Source: Hymenobacter latericoloratus
Lineage (GTDB): Bacteria > Bacteroidota > Bacteroidia > Cytophagales > Hymenobacteraceae
Length of the DNA: 64,000 nt
NCBI RefSeq assembly: GCF_014199535.1
Contig: NZ_JACHNV010000001.1
Coordinates: 124,001 to 188,000, forward strand
Reading direction: 5' to 3'
This document shows, piece after piece, positions 30,293 through 39,411 of the stretch (within the stretch, counting starts at the first letter, position 1; every line of letters begins with the position of its first letter). The translations under genes were made by a program, and so were the position numbers. The notes beneath the pieces were generated by a model, which saw nothing but the letters and a program-made list of their open reading frames with translations, had not been told where the DNA came from and ran no database searches.

Positions 30293-33028
30293 TTAGTACA
30301 CCTGGACCCGGTTACTTGTAGTAACCAATGAGCTAATATCTTGATTAAATTCTATTTGTTGTAGTAATTCTTCCAGATTCAGGTGCAGGCGGTACTTCCA
30401 GAAGTGGGTGGGGTTTGCGGGTACGTTGATCTGCTCCTCGGCAGAATCCGAGCGGCGCAGCTGCTCATGAAGGGCCAGCAAATCCTGTAATGGGAAAATG
30501 GCCCACATGGCCGGCGAGGCCAGGTGTTGCGCCACTATTTCGCGTGCTACCCAGGGCTCACAGTGCAGAGGAGCCTGCTGGCCCCAGTGGCCTAACAGCT
30601 GCTCGAAGAAGCGCTGGGTTTTTTCGCGGTCCTCTTCCCACCAGCCGCGCACCGTGCTCATGTCGTGCGAGCCGGGGCTGACTACGGAGAGATAGGGGGC
30701 GCGGGCCGGGTCGCCGAACTCCACGCTGGGGTCGGAGGGCATGCGCTGAATGTTGAGGCCCAGAATACCCAGAGCCTTCATAACCCCCGGCACCGACTCG
30801 GGCACCATGCCCAGGTCCTCGCCGCAGATCAGCATATCGGTGGCCCAGCGCACGGCTGGTAGCTTAATCAGTCCCTGGCGGCGCCAGAAGTCCTCGTGGC
30901 GACGGTAGAAGAAGTCGATGTACAACTCGTGCAAGCGGGTACGGGTGTGGTCGTCCAGCTCCCGGAACGAGCGGCTCAGGTGCAGGGTAATGCGCGGATG
31001 GTAGAAGTCCGCCCGCTGGTCGTCGGGCACCAGCAGCACTTCGTTGATCAGCTTATAGAGGCCTGTACGCAGCCACGTATAGTGGTCCGTGTTGGCCGGG
31101 TCCTGCCTGATCTTTTCGCTGATAACGGCTTCAACCTGGCGCTGGGTGCGCACGTGCTCCTGCAGGCGAATAACGCCGTGCTCGTTGGCTTCCATGAACT
31201 CATCGAACACCGGCTGGGCCTGGCCGTGGAAGATTTCCTGTACGATGTGCCAGCGGATGTACGGCTCGCAGAGGCGGCCGTAGTCAAACCAGCCGATGCG
31301 CTGCTCGATTTCGTGCTGGTGCAGGGGTAGGGCCGGGGAGAAGTGGCCCAGCAGGCCCTCCACGGAGTGACCCGGAATTTCCCAGATGCGGAAAAAGCCC
31401 AGGATGTGGTCGATGCGCAGGGCGTCGAAGTAGCGGGCCAGGTGACCCATGCGCTGCTGCCACCACTGGTAGCCGTCCTCGGCCATTCGCTCCCAGTTAT
31501 AGGTAGGGAAGCGCCAGTTCTGGCCCGTTACGGAGAAGTCGTCGGGGGGGGCGCCGGCCTGCTGGTGCATGTGGTAGAGCTCGGGCTGGGTCCAGGCGTC
31601 CACGGAGTGGCGGTAGATGCCGATGGGCAGGTCGCCCTTCACTACTACCCCCCGCTGGCGGGCGTACTCCACGGCTTCCAGCAGTTGCTTATCCAGGTGG
31701 AACTGCGTAAACAGGTGCAGGCCGAACTCGTCGAACGCCGGGCTGTCCTCCCGCAGCAGCTCGGCCACCTTGGCCGGGGTGCGGTATTCTTCGGGCCACT
31801 GGCTAAAGTCGGCCGTGCCGAACCGGTCGCGTAGGCCGGAGAAGGCCGCGTAGGGTAGCAGCCAGGCCTGCTGCTCCTGGCGGAATTGCTGGAAAGCCGG
31901 GTCGGCGAGGAAAGCCGCTTTTTCCTGCTGGTAGAGCTGGCGGATAAACTTCCACTTGGCGTTCATCACCGGCTCATAGTCCACAAAGTCCCGGGCGTTC
32001 AGCTCCTCGCGCAACTGCGCCAGCTCCTGGCGGGCGGCGGCATCCCGCAGTTCGGCCACGGCATCGAGGTTGAGGTACTGCGGGTGCAGGGCAAACACCG
32101 AAATGGCGGCGTAGGGGTAGCTGTCCACCCAGGTATGGGTAGCCACCGTGTCGTTGATGGGCAGCACCTGCACCAGCTTGAGGCCGGTAGCCACAGCCCA
32201 ATCTACCAGCAGCTTCAGATCCGGAAACTCACCTACGCCCAGGCCGCGGCGGCTGCGCAGGGCAAACACGGGCAGGGCCACGCCCGCCCCGCGCCAGTTA
32301 CCGGTGGGGTAGCGGAAATGGTCGTCGGCCTTCACGCGCAAGGTGCGCTGGTTGGCATCGGGGTAAATCAGCCGGTCCTCACCTGCTTCAAGGTGAATGA
32401 TTTTCTGTTCCGCCGGGTCCCAGACACCGTATTTATACTGCGCGGTCTGCTCGGGGTGGGCCAGGGCCACTTCCGCCCGCCAGGTGGGGTAGTCGGCATC
32501 GGTTAAAACAACGGCCTTTCCTGCGTCCCAGCTGCCCAGGGCCGGGTCGGAGCCCAGCACGCACAGCTGGTGGTTGGAATCGACGCGCGGAGCCGACAGC
32601 TGGAAGCGCACAACCCCGTTGGTTGCGCTTGCCGGGGCAGGAGCCGGCGCAGCCGGGGCCGGGCGGCGCATCAGGGCCTTGGTGAAGGCGGCCGTGTGCA
32701 GCTCGTTTTCGGGCAGGGCCGGAGCCCGCCAGAAGTCTTCCAGCACGATGCGGGTAAAGCGGTTGGCGTCGGGACTGATGGTACGGTTGGGGCCCCATTC
32801 CCAGTGTTGGCCCCCGTCGCCCTCGTCCAGCAACACATACTTATACTCCACGGGGTCCAGCTGGTCATCGGGCAGGCTGATTTCCTGAGTCCAGAGGCCG
32901 TGCTCGGGGAGGTAGTGCAGGTTCAGGGCTTGATGGAGGTTCCAGTGGCCCAGGCTGGGCAGGGAGCCGCAAACTACCAGGCGCTGGCCCCAGGCCGTGC
33001 GGAAGGGTAGCGTAAAGCGAAGAATCAT
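30293..33028 (-). CDS. malQ: 4-alpha-glucanotransferase with two N-terminal CBM20 domains (DPE2-like)
   Basis: 911 aa. Two starch-binding CBM20 modules come first (about 1-95, VCGSLPSLGHWNLHQAL...VEYKYVLLDE; and about 120-225, VLGSDPALGSWDAGKAVVL...QYKYGVWD), then a GH77 amylomaltase domain. Catalytic residues: nucleophile Asp540 in LRIDHILGFFRIW and acid/base Glu737 in ICGEDLGMVPE. GH77 transfers alpha-1,4-glucan chains; the tandem-CBM20 arrangement is that of plant DPE2 and its bacterial relatives, which act on maltose and soluble heteroglycan. No signal peptide, so cytoplasmic glycogen/maltodextrin turnover is likely. No other glycogen gene is adjacent. A CGAAGATA box sits 30 nt upstream. 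Confidence 0.94.
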   Translation of the reverse strand: MILRFTLPFRTAWGQRLVVCGSLPSLGHWNLHQALNLHYLPEHGLWTQEISLPDDQLDPVEYKYVLLDEGDGGQHWEWGPNRTISPDANRFTRIVLEDFWRAPALPENELHTAAFTKALMRRPAPAAPAPAPASATNGVVRFQLSAPRVDSNHQLCVLGSDPALGSWDAGKAVVLTDADYPTWRAEVALAHPEQTAQYKYGVWDPAEQKIIHLEAGEDRLIYPDANQRTLRVKADDHFRYPTGNWRGAGVALPVFALRSRRGLGVGEFPDLKLLVDWAVATGLKLVQVLPINDTVATHTWVDSYPYAAISVFALHPQYLNLDAVAELRDAAARQELAQLREELNARDFVDYEPVMNAKWKFIRQLYQQEKAAFLADPAFQQFRQEQQAWLLPYAAFSGLRDRFGTADFSQWPEEYRTPAKVAELLREDSPAFDEFGLHLFTQFHLDKQLLEAVEYARQRGVVVKGDLPIGIYRHSVDAWTQPELYHMHQQAGAPPDDFSVTGQNWRFPTYNWERMAEDGYQWWQQRMGHLARYFDALRIDHILGFFRIWEIPGHSVEGLLGHFSPALPLHQHEIEQRIGWFDYGRLCEPYIRWHIVQEIFHGQAQPVFDEFMEANEHGVIRLQEHVRTQRQVEAVISEKIRQDPANTDHYTWLRTGLYKLINEVLLVPDDQRADFYHPRITLHLSRSFRELDDHTRTRLHELYIDFFYRRHEDFWRRQGLIKLPAVRWATDMLICGEDLGMVPESVPGVMKALGILGLNIQRMPSDPSVEFGDPARAPYLSVVSPGSHDMSTVRGWWEEDREKTQRFFEQLLGHWGQQAPLHCEPWVAREIVAQHLASPAMWAIFPLQDLLALHEQLRRSDSAEEQINVPANPTHFWKYRLHLNLEELLQQIEFNQDISSLVTTSNRVQVY

Positions 33029-33057
33029 TGGGGGCTGGGTTACTTAGGAAGTGGGGC

Positions 33058-33065
33058 CGAAGATA
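33058..33065 (-). promoter_or_regulatory. TATCTTCG -7-like element for malQ
   Basis: TAnnTTCG variant on the minus strand, 30 nt before the malQ ATG. Confidence 0.45.
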
Positions 33066-33215
33066 CGGTGGAAACCGCGGACCCGAAGCCGCTTGAAGGG
33101 CCTTATCCGGCGCAATGCAGCCTATTTTCTGGTGGTTTCCGCGCGGCTAATGGCGGGTTGACCGCTGGTTGGTGCCAGATTGATTCGGGGTGGATGCCCA
33201 CTGGCCCGCAGCGTT

Positions 33216-33761
33216 TCAGCCCCGCCGACCTTTGCCCCGCTTTCGGCTTGTTTTCGAGGGCTCAGCCTGCTGCTGAAGGGTAACCACCAGGTTCTTTTCG
33301 GCCTCGGGGGCGCGTAGCTCCACTTGCTGGGGCAGGTGGCCGGGGTAGGCCACCAACAGCCGAACCGGGGCGCCCGTCGGCAGGGCTAGCAGGAAAAAGC
33401 CCTCGGCGTTGGTAGTGGCCAATTGGGTGCTTTTGCCCACCACTGCCACGGTAGCACCGGGCAGGGGCTGCCCTGCCTCACTGAACACCGCGCCGGTAAA
33501 CTGCACAAGGCGCGGAGCTGCCCCTGCCGCGGTTGGGGTGGTTTGGGCAGCGGCCGGGGGTAAGCCTCCCCCCAACAATACCCCATACCCCACCAGCAAC
33601 AGACAGATGGCTACCCGGCAACGGAAGAAACAAGTCAGCAGCAAGGGACGGAGTGGAAAAGCGGACGGAAAAGGAAATATATATTCGGAAGCTACGATAT
33701 TTATATCAGGCTTCCTCCTTTCTTCGATAGGAACAATCTTCTGGCCGATGTAGGACGGCAA
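33216..33761 (-). CDS. Secreted carboxypeptidase-regulatory-like single-domain protein
   Basis: Up to 181 aa. The core (about residues 85-160) is a CarboxypepD_reg-like beta-sandwich: VQFTGAVFSEAGQPLPGATVAVVGKSTQLATTNAEGFFLLALPTGAPVRLLVAYPGHLPQQVEL. It is preceded by a hydrophobic segment RVAICLLLVGYGVLLGGGLPPAAAQ, a likely signal peptide, and followed by a basic tail KTSRKRGKGRRG. The given ATG (33761) would put some 45 residues before the signal peptide; a TTG near 33644 (LLLTCFFRCRVAICLLL) is more plausible, and a TATATTTC -7-like sequence lies between the two. The start is therefore uncertain. No enzymatic domain; role unknown. Confidence 0.65.
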   Translation of the reverse strand: MPSYIGQKIVPIEERRKPDINIVASEYIFPFPSAFPLRPLLLTCFFRCRVAICLLLVGYGVLLGGGLPPAAAQTTPTAAGAAPRLVQFTGAVFSEAGQPLPGATVAVVGKSTQLATTNAEGFFLLALPTGAPVRLLVAYPGHLPQQVELRAPEAEKNLVVTLQQQAEPSKTSRKRGKGRRG

Positions 33762-33846
33762 TAGGTCGGTAAAAACAGAGCGCGGCCAACCTGAGCGGGC
33801 ATTTTCCCGTTTGGCTGACTGAGTTTCATTTCTACTGGTCTGTCGT

Positions 33847-36800
33847 TTGCCTCTCTACCTGCGTCGTATTCTGTACGCCCTGCTCGGGCTCATTGGGTTG
33901 GTGCTGCTGCTGGTGGCCGGCATCTTCGTGTTCCTGCAAACCAACGCGGGGCAAGATTTCGCCGCCCGGAAGGCTGAAGGATATTTACGGGACAAACTGC
34001 AAACCGACGTGCGAATCGCAAAATTTCGCACGGACTTCAAGCACGCCATCAGCCTCGATGGGGTCTATATCGAGGACCAGAAGGGCGACACGCTCCTGTC
34101 AGTAGGCCACCTGGGCGTGGACCTCGACATCTGGGCCCTGACCAAGTCGCAGATTAACCTCAAGAGCCTGGAGCTGAACGACGGGCGCCTGGCCATTACG
34201 CGCACCGAGCCCGACAGCATTTCGAACTACGACTTCATTGTCAATGCCTTTGCCAGCGGCGACACCACCACCGTGGCTGCTACTCCCGCCGACACCACCG
34301 GCGCGGGCTTTAAGTATGATATCGGGGATTTGCGCCTGACCAACATCCTGCTCACCTACAACGACCAGGTAGATGGCATGAACGTGCGTACCCGGGTAGG
34401 GGAGCTGGCCGTGAGCATGGACGAGGTGGATGTGGACGGCTCTACCTATCGGGTGGACCAGGCGGCCTTGCGCAACACGGGCATCAACATCCGGCAAACC
34501 AAGGTGCCGCCCGATACGCCCCAGGACACGGCGGCCCTCAAGCTGGAGTTTGGCCTGAACCGGGCCCAGCTCCAGAACGTGAGCCTGACCTACCGCAACG
34601 ACCCCTCGGCCCAGTTTATCAGCACCCGCGTGGGAGAGGCCGACGTGACGGCCGACAACATTGACCTGGTGAACAGCCGCGTGGCCCTGAACACCCTGAA
34701 GCTGCGCAACACCAGCTTCGCCTACGCTCAGAACGAGAACGTGCCGGTGGAGCAGCGGGTAGTAAACCCGGCCGAAGCCGTGCGCGACCTGAACGCCGCC
34801 GTGGAAAACGCCACCGGCCAGGAGGCCAGCTGGGTCGTGAGCCTGAAGCAGTCGGATATTTCGGGAGTTGATGTGGCCTTCGACAACTTCAACCAGCCCC
34901 GGCAGAAAACGCGCATCCGGGGCATGGACTACAACCACCTGAAGTTCACGAACCTCACGCTCAACACCGAGAACCTGCGTTACTCCGCCGACAGCACCAC
35001 CGGCCGCATTACCCAGCTGGCGGGCCAGGAGCAGAGCGGCTTTGCCATTACCCGCGCCGCCGCCCAGGTCCACTACGACGACCACCGCATTCAGCTCAAC
35101 GACCTGGATTTGGTGACGCCCCACAGCCACCTGAAGCGCCGCATCGGCATTGGCTACAAGGACCTGGCCGGCATTGCCGACGACCTGCCCAACCTGCAGC
35201 TCAACGGCGACCTGCGCCAGGCCCGCCTGGGCTTCCGCGACGTGCTCTACATCACCCCCAGCCTCATTGATACGCCTCCGTTCAGCAGCGGCCCCAACCA
35301 GTCGTTCCTGATTTCGGGACTGGTGAGCGGGCGGCTGGGTGACGTGCGCGTGCAGAACCTCGACTTTGTGGGCCTCCGCAACACCGTAGTGCGCGGGGGC
35401 GGCCGCATCCAGGGCCTGCCGAACACCGATGACCGCCTGGTGCTGGATTTGAACCTGGGCTACGTGCGCACCACCGAGGCCGATATGCGCAGCCTGTTAC
35501 CCGCCGGCACCCTGCCGGAATTGGGCATCGACCCGAGTGACCCAATTACGATGAGCGGACAGGTGCGCGGCCGCATCAGCAACCTGGCCCTCAACAACAT
35601 CAACCTGCAGGGCCTGCAGGGCACCCGCATCCGCACCAGCGGCCGGATTCAGGGGCTGCCCAACACCGACCGCCGCCTCTACGCCGACTTCAACGTGCAG
35701 GAGTTTACCTCCACCGCCGCCGACATCAAGGGCCTGCTACCCCCCGGCACCCTGCCGGCCGGCTACCAGCTACCCCCGCGCCTGACGGTAAGCGGCACGT
35801 TCCGGGGCCGGCCCACGGCCTTGGTATTTGACACCGACTTGCGGGCTACCACCAGCTTCGGCAACGTGGCGGCCAAGGTGAACGTGGGCGAGGGGCCACA
35901 GGGCCAGGAGCCGGTGCGCGCTACCTTCAACACCCAGGGCCTCGACGTAGGCAAGTTCCTCGGTGACCCGACCATTGGCAAGGTAACGGCCAGCGGCACC
36001 CTGAACGGGCGCGGCGGCCTCGACCCCAACCAGCTGCGCGGCACCCTGCAGGCCAACGTGCAGCAGGCTACCTACAACGGCTACACCTACCGCGGCATCA
36101 CGGCGAAGGTGGACATCGACCGGAACCGCTACGTAGTAGATGCCAGCAGCAAGGATGACCCCAACCTCAACCTCGACCTACTGGCCACCATCGACCTGCG
36201 CAACGCCTCCAACCCCACCTACACCGTGGACCGCCTGAACCTGCGCGGGGCCAACCTGACGGCCCTGGGCTTCTACACCGGCGGCGACCTGCGCGTGCAG
36301 GGCGACCTGACGGCCAACATCAGCGGCGCCGACCTGAACACCATCAATGGAACCTTCTCGGGTAACCGCATTGTGATTGTGAATAACAACCGGCCGTTTG
36401 CCCTTGATTCGGTGAGCGGGCGCATTGTGCAGCGCACGGGCCGCACCGAGGTGGACTTTGCTTCCAGCGTGGCCGACCTGACCCTGCGCGGCAACACCCG
36501 CCTCGGCGACCTGGCCCTGGAGCTGCAGCGCCACATCGACCGGTACTTTGATTTGCCCGGCGTGCAGTACCGGCCCTCCTCAGAGTACCGACAGTTTACG
36601 TTTGAGGCCAACCTCAAGCAGCCGCGCCTGGTGCAGCAACTCGTGCCCGACCTCAAGCGCCTCACGCCCTTCAAGCTCACCGGCTCCTACGACAGCCGCC
36701 AGGCCGACCTGCGCCTGAACACCCGCATCGGCCGCATTGTATATCTGGGCTACGCCCTGGATTCCCTGAAACTGGCCGTGCAGTCGGACCCCCAGAAGCT

Positions 36801-39342
36801 GGACTACGCCCTGGGCCTGCGCCAGATCAGCCAGGACACAACCCTGCAGATTCCGAACCCCAGCCTGACGGGTAGCATTCAGAACAACGAAATCGGGACG
36901 CGCCTGCGCATTGCTGAGTCGGACAGCGCCGAGAAGCTGAACCTGGCCGGGGTGCTGCGGGTGCTCAACCAGGGCACGGCCTACGCCTTCCGCTTCGAGC
37001 CCAAGCTGATGCTGGACCAGAAGCAGTGGGACATTACCCCGAACAACGAGCTGCGCTACACCACCAGCACCGGCGCCATCTTCGCCCAGAACCTGGTCAT
37101 CAGCCGTAACCAGCGCCAACTGAGCCTGCAAACTCTGGCCGGGCCCCAGTACCCGCTCCAGGTGAACATGCAGAACCTTGACATTAACGGGCTGGGTAGG
37201 GCCGCTGGCTTCCAGGACTCCCTGATTGCGGGCACCCTGAACGGGCAGGCCGTGGCCTACAGCTTGGGTCAGCCCCGGCAGGCCTTCACGGCCAACGCCA
37301 ACCTGGCGGGCTTCGTGTACAACAAGGCCGCCATCGGCGACCTGGCCGTGCAGGCCACCAACCCTACCCCCGACCGCTACAACGTGGATGCCCGCCTGAC
37401 CAACCCGCGGGGTATGGATGTGCGCGCCGTGGGCTACTACCTGGCTACCCCGCCCTCACCCATTCAGTTTGATGTGAACGTGAACCGGCTCGACCTGCAG
37501 ATCATAGAGCCCTTCTCCCTGGGCCAGCTCCAGCAGATGGCCGGGGGCGTGAGTGGGCAGCTGACCGTGACGGGCAGCGTGGCCCAGCCCACCATCAACG
37601 GTACGCTCACCACTACCCCCGACGCCACCTTCACCCTCACCCAGCTGGGGGCGCCCTACTTCCTGGCCTCCCAGGACATCCGCTTCAGCAACGAGGGCAT
37701 TGGCTTCCGCAACTTCGTGGTGAAGGACTCCGTGGGCAACGAAGCCGTAATTAACGGGGCCGTGCGCACCACCAACTACACCTCTGACTTCCGCTTCGAC
37801 CTGAGCGCCACTACCACCAACTTCCTGGCTATCCAAAGCTCCCAGCGCGAGAACAACCTGTTCTGGGGCAAGCTGCTGGTGGATTCCGACTCCCGCATTA
37901 CCGGCACGCTCGCCCTACCCGTGGTGCGCACCCGGGCCCGGGTGGCCGATGGCTCCAACTTCTTCGTGGGCATCCCGAACGAAGACCCGGTGAAAGTGGA
38001 GCGCGACGGGATTGTGGAGTTCATTGACAAAAGCGCACCGCTGGATACTATGCTGGCCCGGCAGGTAGCCGTCGACTCGGCCGAAACCGCCGCCGGCTAC
38101 GACATTCAGGCCATTGTGACGGTAACGGACAACACGCCCTTTACCATTGTGGTGGACGAGGCCTCCGGCGACAACCTGCGCGTGCAGGCCAACGGCACCC
38201 TGAACACGGCCATTGACGCCACCGGCAACATCACCCTCACCGGCCGCCTCGACGTAGCCAAGGGCAAGTATCAGATGTCGCTTTATGACCTGGCTTCCCG
38301 CGAATTTGACATTGCGCCGGGCTCGTCCATTACCTGGAGCGGGGACCCCTACAACGGGCAGGCCAACGTAACGGCTATCTACAAGGTGCGCGCTGCGCCC
38401 GCCGAGCTGATTTCCTCCCAGGGCGGCACCGATGAAACCCAGAATGCCCTGGCCCGCAATCAGCTACCCTTCGAGGTAGATTTGAAGGTAGCCGGCCAGC
38501 TGCTCAAGCCCGTTATCAGCTTTGATATCCGGCTGCCCGAGGAAGCCCGCTCCGACCTGCGCGGCCCCATTGAAGCCCGCCTGACCCAGCTGCGGCAGCC
38601 TTCGCAGGAAAGCGAGCTGAACAAGCAGGTGTTCTCCCTGCTCGTGCTCAACCGCTTCCTGGCCGACGACCCCTTCCGTAGCAGCAGCGGCAACCTGGTA
38701 GCCGAGCAGCTCCGCGGCTCCGCCAGCCAGGTGCTTACCCAGCAGCTCAACAACCTCACCGGCTCCTACCTCTCCAACCTGGGCGTGGAGCTGGGCGTGA
38801 ACTCCTACGCCGACTTCAGCAGCGGCTCCGAAAAAACCCGCACCGACCTGAACGTGGCCGTGCGCCGGCAGCTGCTCAACAACCGCCTCACCGTGCGCCT
38901 GGGTACCGATGTGCCCCTGGGCGGCGGCAACCAGGGCAGCACCGGCCAGAGTCAGTCGGGGGTAAGTGCCTTTGCCGGCGACGTAAGCGTGGAGTACAAC
39001 GTGCTGGCTAATGGCCGCATCCGCCTGCGGGCCTTCCGCAACAACGCCTACGGCGACATCGACGGGCAATTTGTGCGGACTGGGGCCTCCCTCATCTTCC
39101 AGCGCGACTACCGCGACCTGGCCGACCTGTTCCGGGGCATTGATGATAACGTGAAGGAAGAAGTGAAGCTGGAGCGCCAGCAGCGCCGCCGCGACCGGAA
39201 AGCCGGCCGCGACTCGACCAACGCCGCCCCCAACGCCCCGCGCCGCGACTCCACCCGCCTTCGCCCGAACGCGGCCCGGCCCGATTCGGTGCGGCGCACC
39301 AGTGCCCGCGCTGCGGCCCGCCCCGACTCTACCCGGCGCTGA
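33847..39342 (+). CDS. tamB: TamB (DUF490) translocation and assembly module protein
   Basis: 1831 aa. TTG start at 33847 giving MPLYLRRILYALLGLIGLVLLLVAGIFVFLQ: a short cytoplasmic end and a single membrane anchor (about 9-31), followed by AsmA-like beta-helical repeats over some 1400 residues and the conserved TamB/DUF490 C-terminal domain (about 1380-1760: ITGRLDVAKGKYQMSLYDLASREFDIAPGSSITWSGDPYNGQANVTAIYKV, and GNLVAEQLRGSASQVLTQQLNNL). It ends in a highly basic, repeat-like tail (RRDSTRLRPNAARPDSVRRTSAR). TamB proteins form periplasm-spanning grooves thought to move lipid between membranes and to help insert barrels. The next gene, 70 bp on, is its BamA-family partner. No in-frame ATG exists before codon 184, so TTG is the best start. 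Confidence 0.93.
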   Translation: MPLYLRRILYALLGLIGLVLLLVAGIFVFLQTNAGQDFAARKAEGYLRDKLQTDVRIAKFRTDFKHAISLDGVYIEDQKGDTLLSVGHLGVDLDIWALTKSQINLKSLELNDGRLAITRTEPDSISNYDFIVNAFASGDTTTVAATPADTTGAGFKYDIGDLRLTNILLTYNDQVDGMNVRTRVGELAVSMDEVDVDGSTYRVDQAALRNTGINIRQTKVPPDTPQDTAALKLEFGLNRAQLQNVSLTYRNDPSAQFISTRVGEADVTADNIDLVNSRVALNTLKLRNTSFAYAQNENVPVEQRVVNPAEAVRDLNAAVENATGQEASWVVSLKQSDISGVDVAFDNFNQPRQKTRIRGMDYNHLKFTNLTLNTENLRYSADSTTGRITQLAGQEQSGFAITRAAAQVHYDDHRIQLNDLDLVTPHSHLKRRIGIGYKDLAGIADDLPNLQLNGDLRQARLGFRDVLYITPSLIDTPPFSSGPNQSFLISGLVSGRLGDVRVQNLDFVGLRNTVVRGGGRIQGLPNTDDRLVLDLNLGYVRTTEADMRSLLPAGTLPELGIDPSDPITMSGQVRGRISNLALNNINLQGLQGTRIRTSGRIQGLPNTDRRLYADFNVQEFTSTAADIKGLLPPGTLPAGYQLPPRLTVSGTFRGRPTALVFDTDLRATTSFGNVAAKVNVGEGPQGQEPVRATFNTQGLDVGKFLGDPTIGKVTASGTLNGRGGLDPNQLRGTLQANVQQATYNGYTYRGITAKVDIDRNRYVVDASSKDDPNLNLDLLATIDLRNASNPTYTVDRLNLRGANLTALGFYTGGDLRVQGDLTANISGADLNTINGTFSGNRIVIVNNNRPFALDSVSGRIVQRTGRTEVDFASSVADLTLRGNTRLGDLALELQRHIDRYFDLPGVQYRPSSEYRQFTFEANLKQPRLVQQLVPDLKRLTPFKLTGSYDSRQADLRLNTRIGRIVYLGYALDSLKLAVQSDPQKLDYALGLRQISQDTTLQIPNPSLTGSIQNNEIGTRLRIAESDSAEKLNLAGVLRVLNQGTAYAFRFEPKLMLDQKQWDITPNNELRYTTSTGAIFAQNLVISRNQRQLSLQTLAGPQYPLQVNMQNLDINGLGRAAGFQDSLIAGTLNGQAVAYSLGQPRQAFTANANLAGFVYNKAAIGDLAVQATNPTPDRYNVDARLTNPRGMDVRAVGYYLATPPSPIQFDVNVNRLDLQIIEPFSLGQLQQMAGGVSGQLTVTGSVAQPTINGTLTTTPDATFTLTQLGAPYFLASQDIRFSNEGIGFRNFVVKDSVGNEAVINGAVRTTNYTSDFRFDLSATTTNFLAIQSSQRENNLFWGKLLVDSDSRITGTLALPVVRTRARVADGSNFFVGIPNEDPVKVERDGIVEFIDKSAPLDTMLARQVAVDSAETAAGYDIQAIVTVTDNTPFTIVVDEASGDNLRVQANGTLNTAIDATGNITLTGRLDVAKGKYQMSLYDLASREFDIAPGSSITWSGDPYNGQANVTAIYKVRAAPAELISSQGGTDETQNALARNQLPFEVDLKVAGQLLKPVISFDIRLPEEARSDLRGPIEARLTQLRQPSQESELNKQVFSLLVLNRFLADDPFRSSSGNLVAEQLRGSASQVLTQQLNNLTGSYLSNLGVELGVNSYADFSSGSEKTRTDLNVAVRRQLLNNRLTVRLGTDVPLGGGNQGSTGQSQSGVSAFAGDVSVEYNVLANGRIRLRAFRNNAYGDIDGQFVRTGASLIFQRDYRDLADLFRGIDDNVKEEVKLERQQRRRDRKAGRDSTNAAPNAPRRDSTRLRPNAARPDSVRRTSARAAARPDSTRR

Positions 39343-39411
39343 CACTTGCCGGTTTCCTACCCCCTCGCGCTACGCCAACCTTTCGCTTTCCCTTTTCCGA
39401 ACTAGTTCTTC

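Noticed and set aside
34099..35130. 343-codon open frame antisense to tamB
   Set aside because: Composition (Val, Gly, His and Gln rich) is that of a reverse-complemented GC-rich gene; no signal peptide or domain.
38960..39342. TamB tail RRDSTR repeats as a separate gene or frameshift
   Set aside because: The frame is uninterrupted and the basic repeat tail is a simple low-complexity extension.
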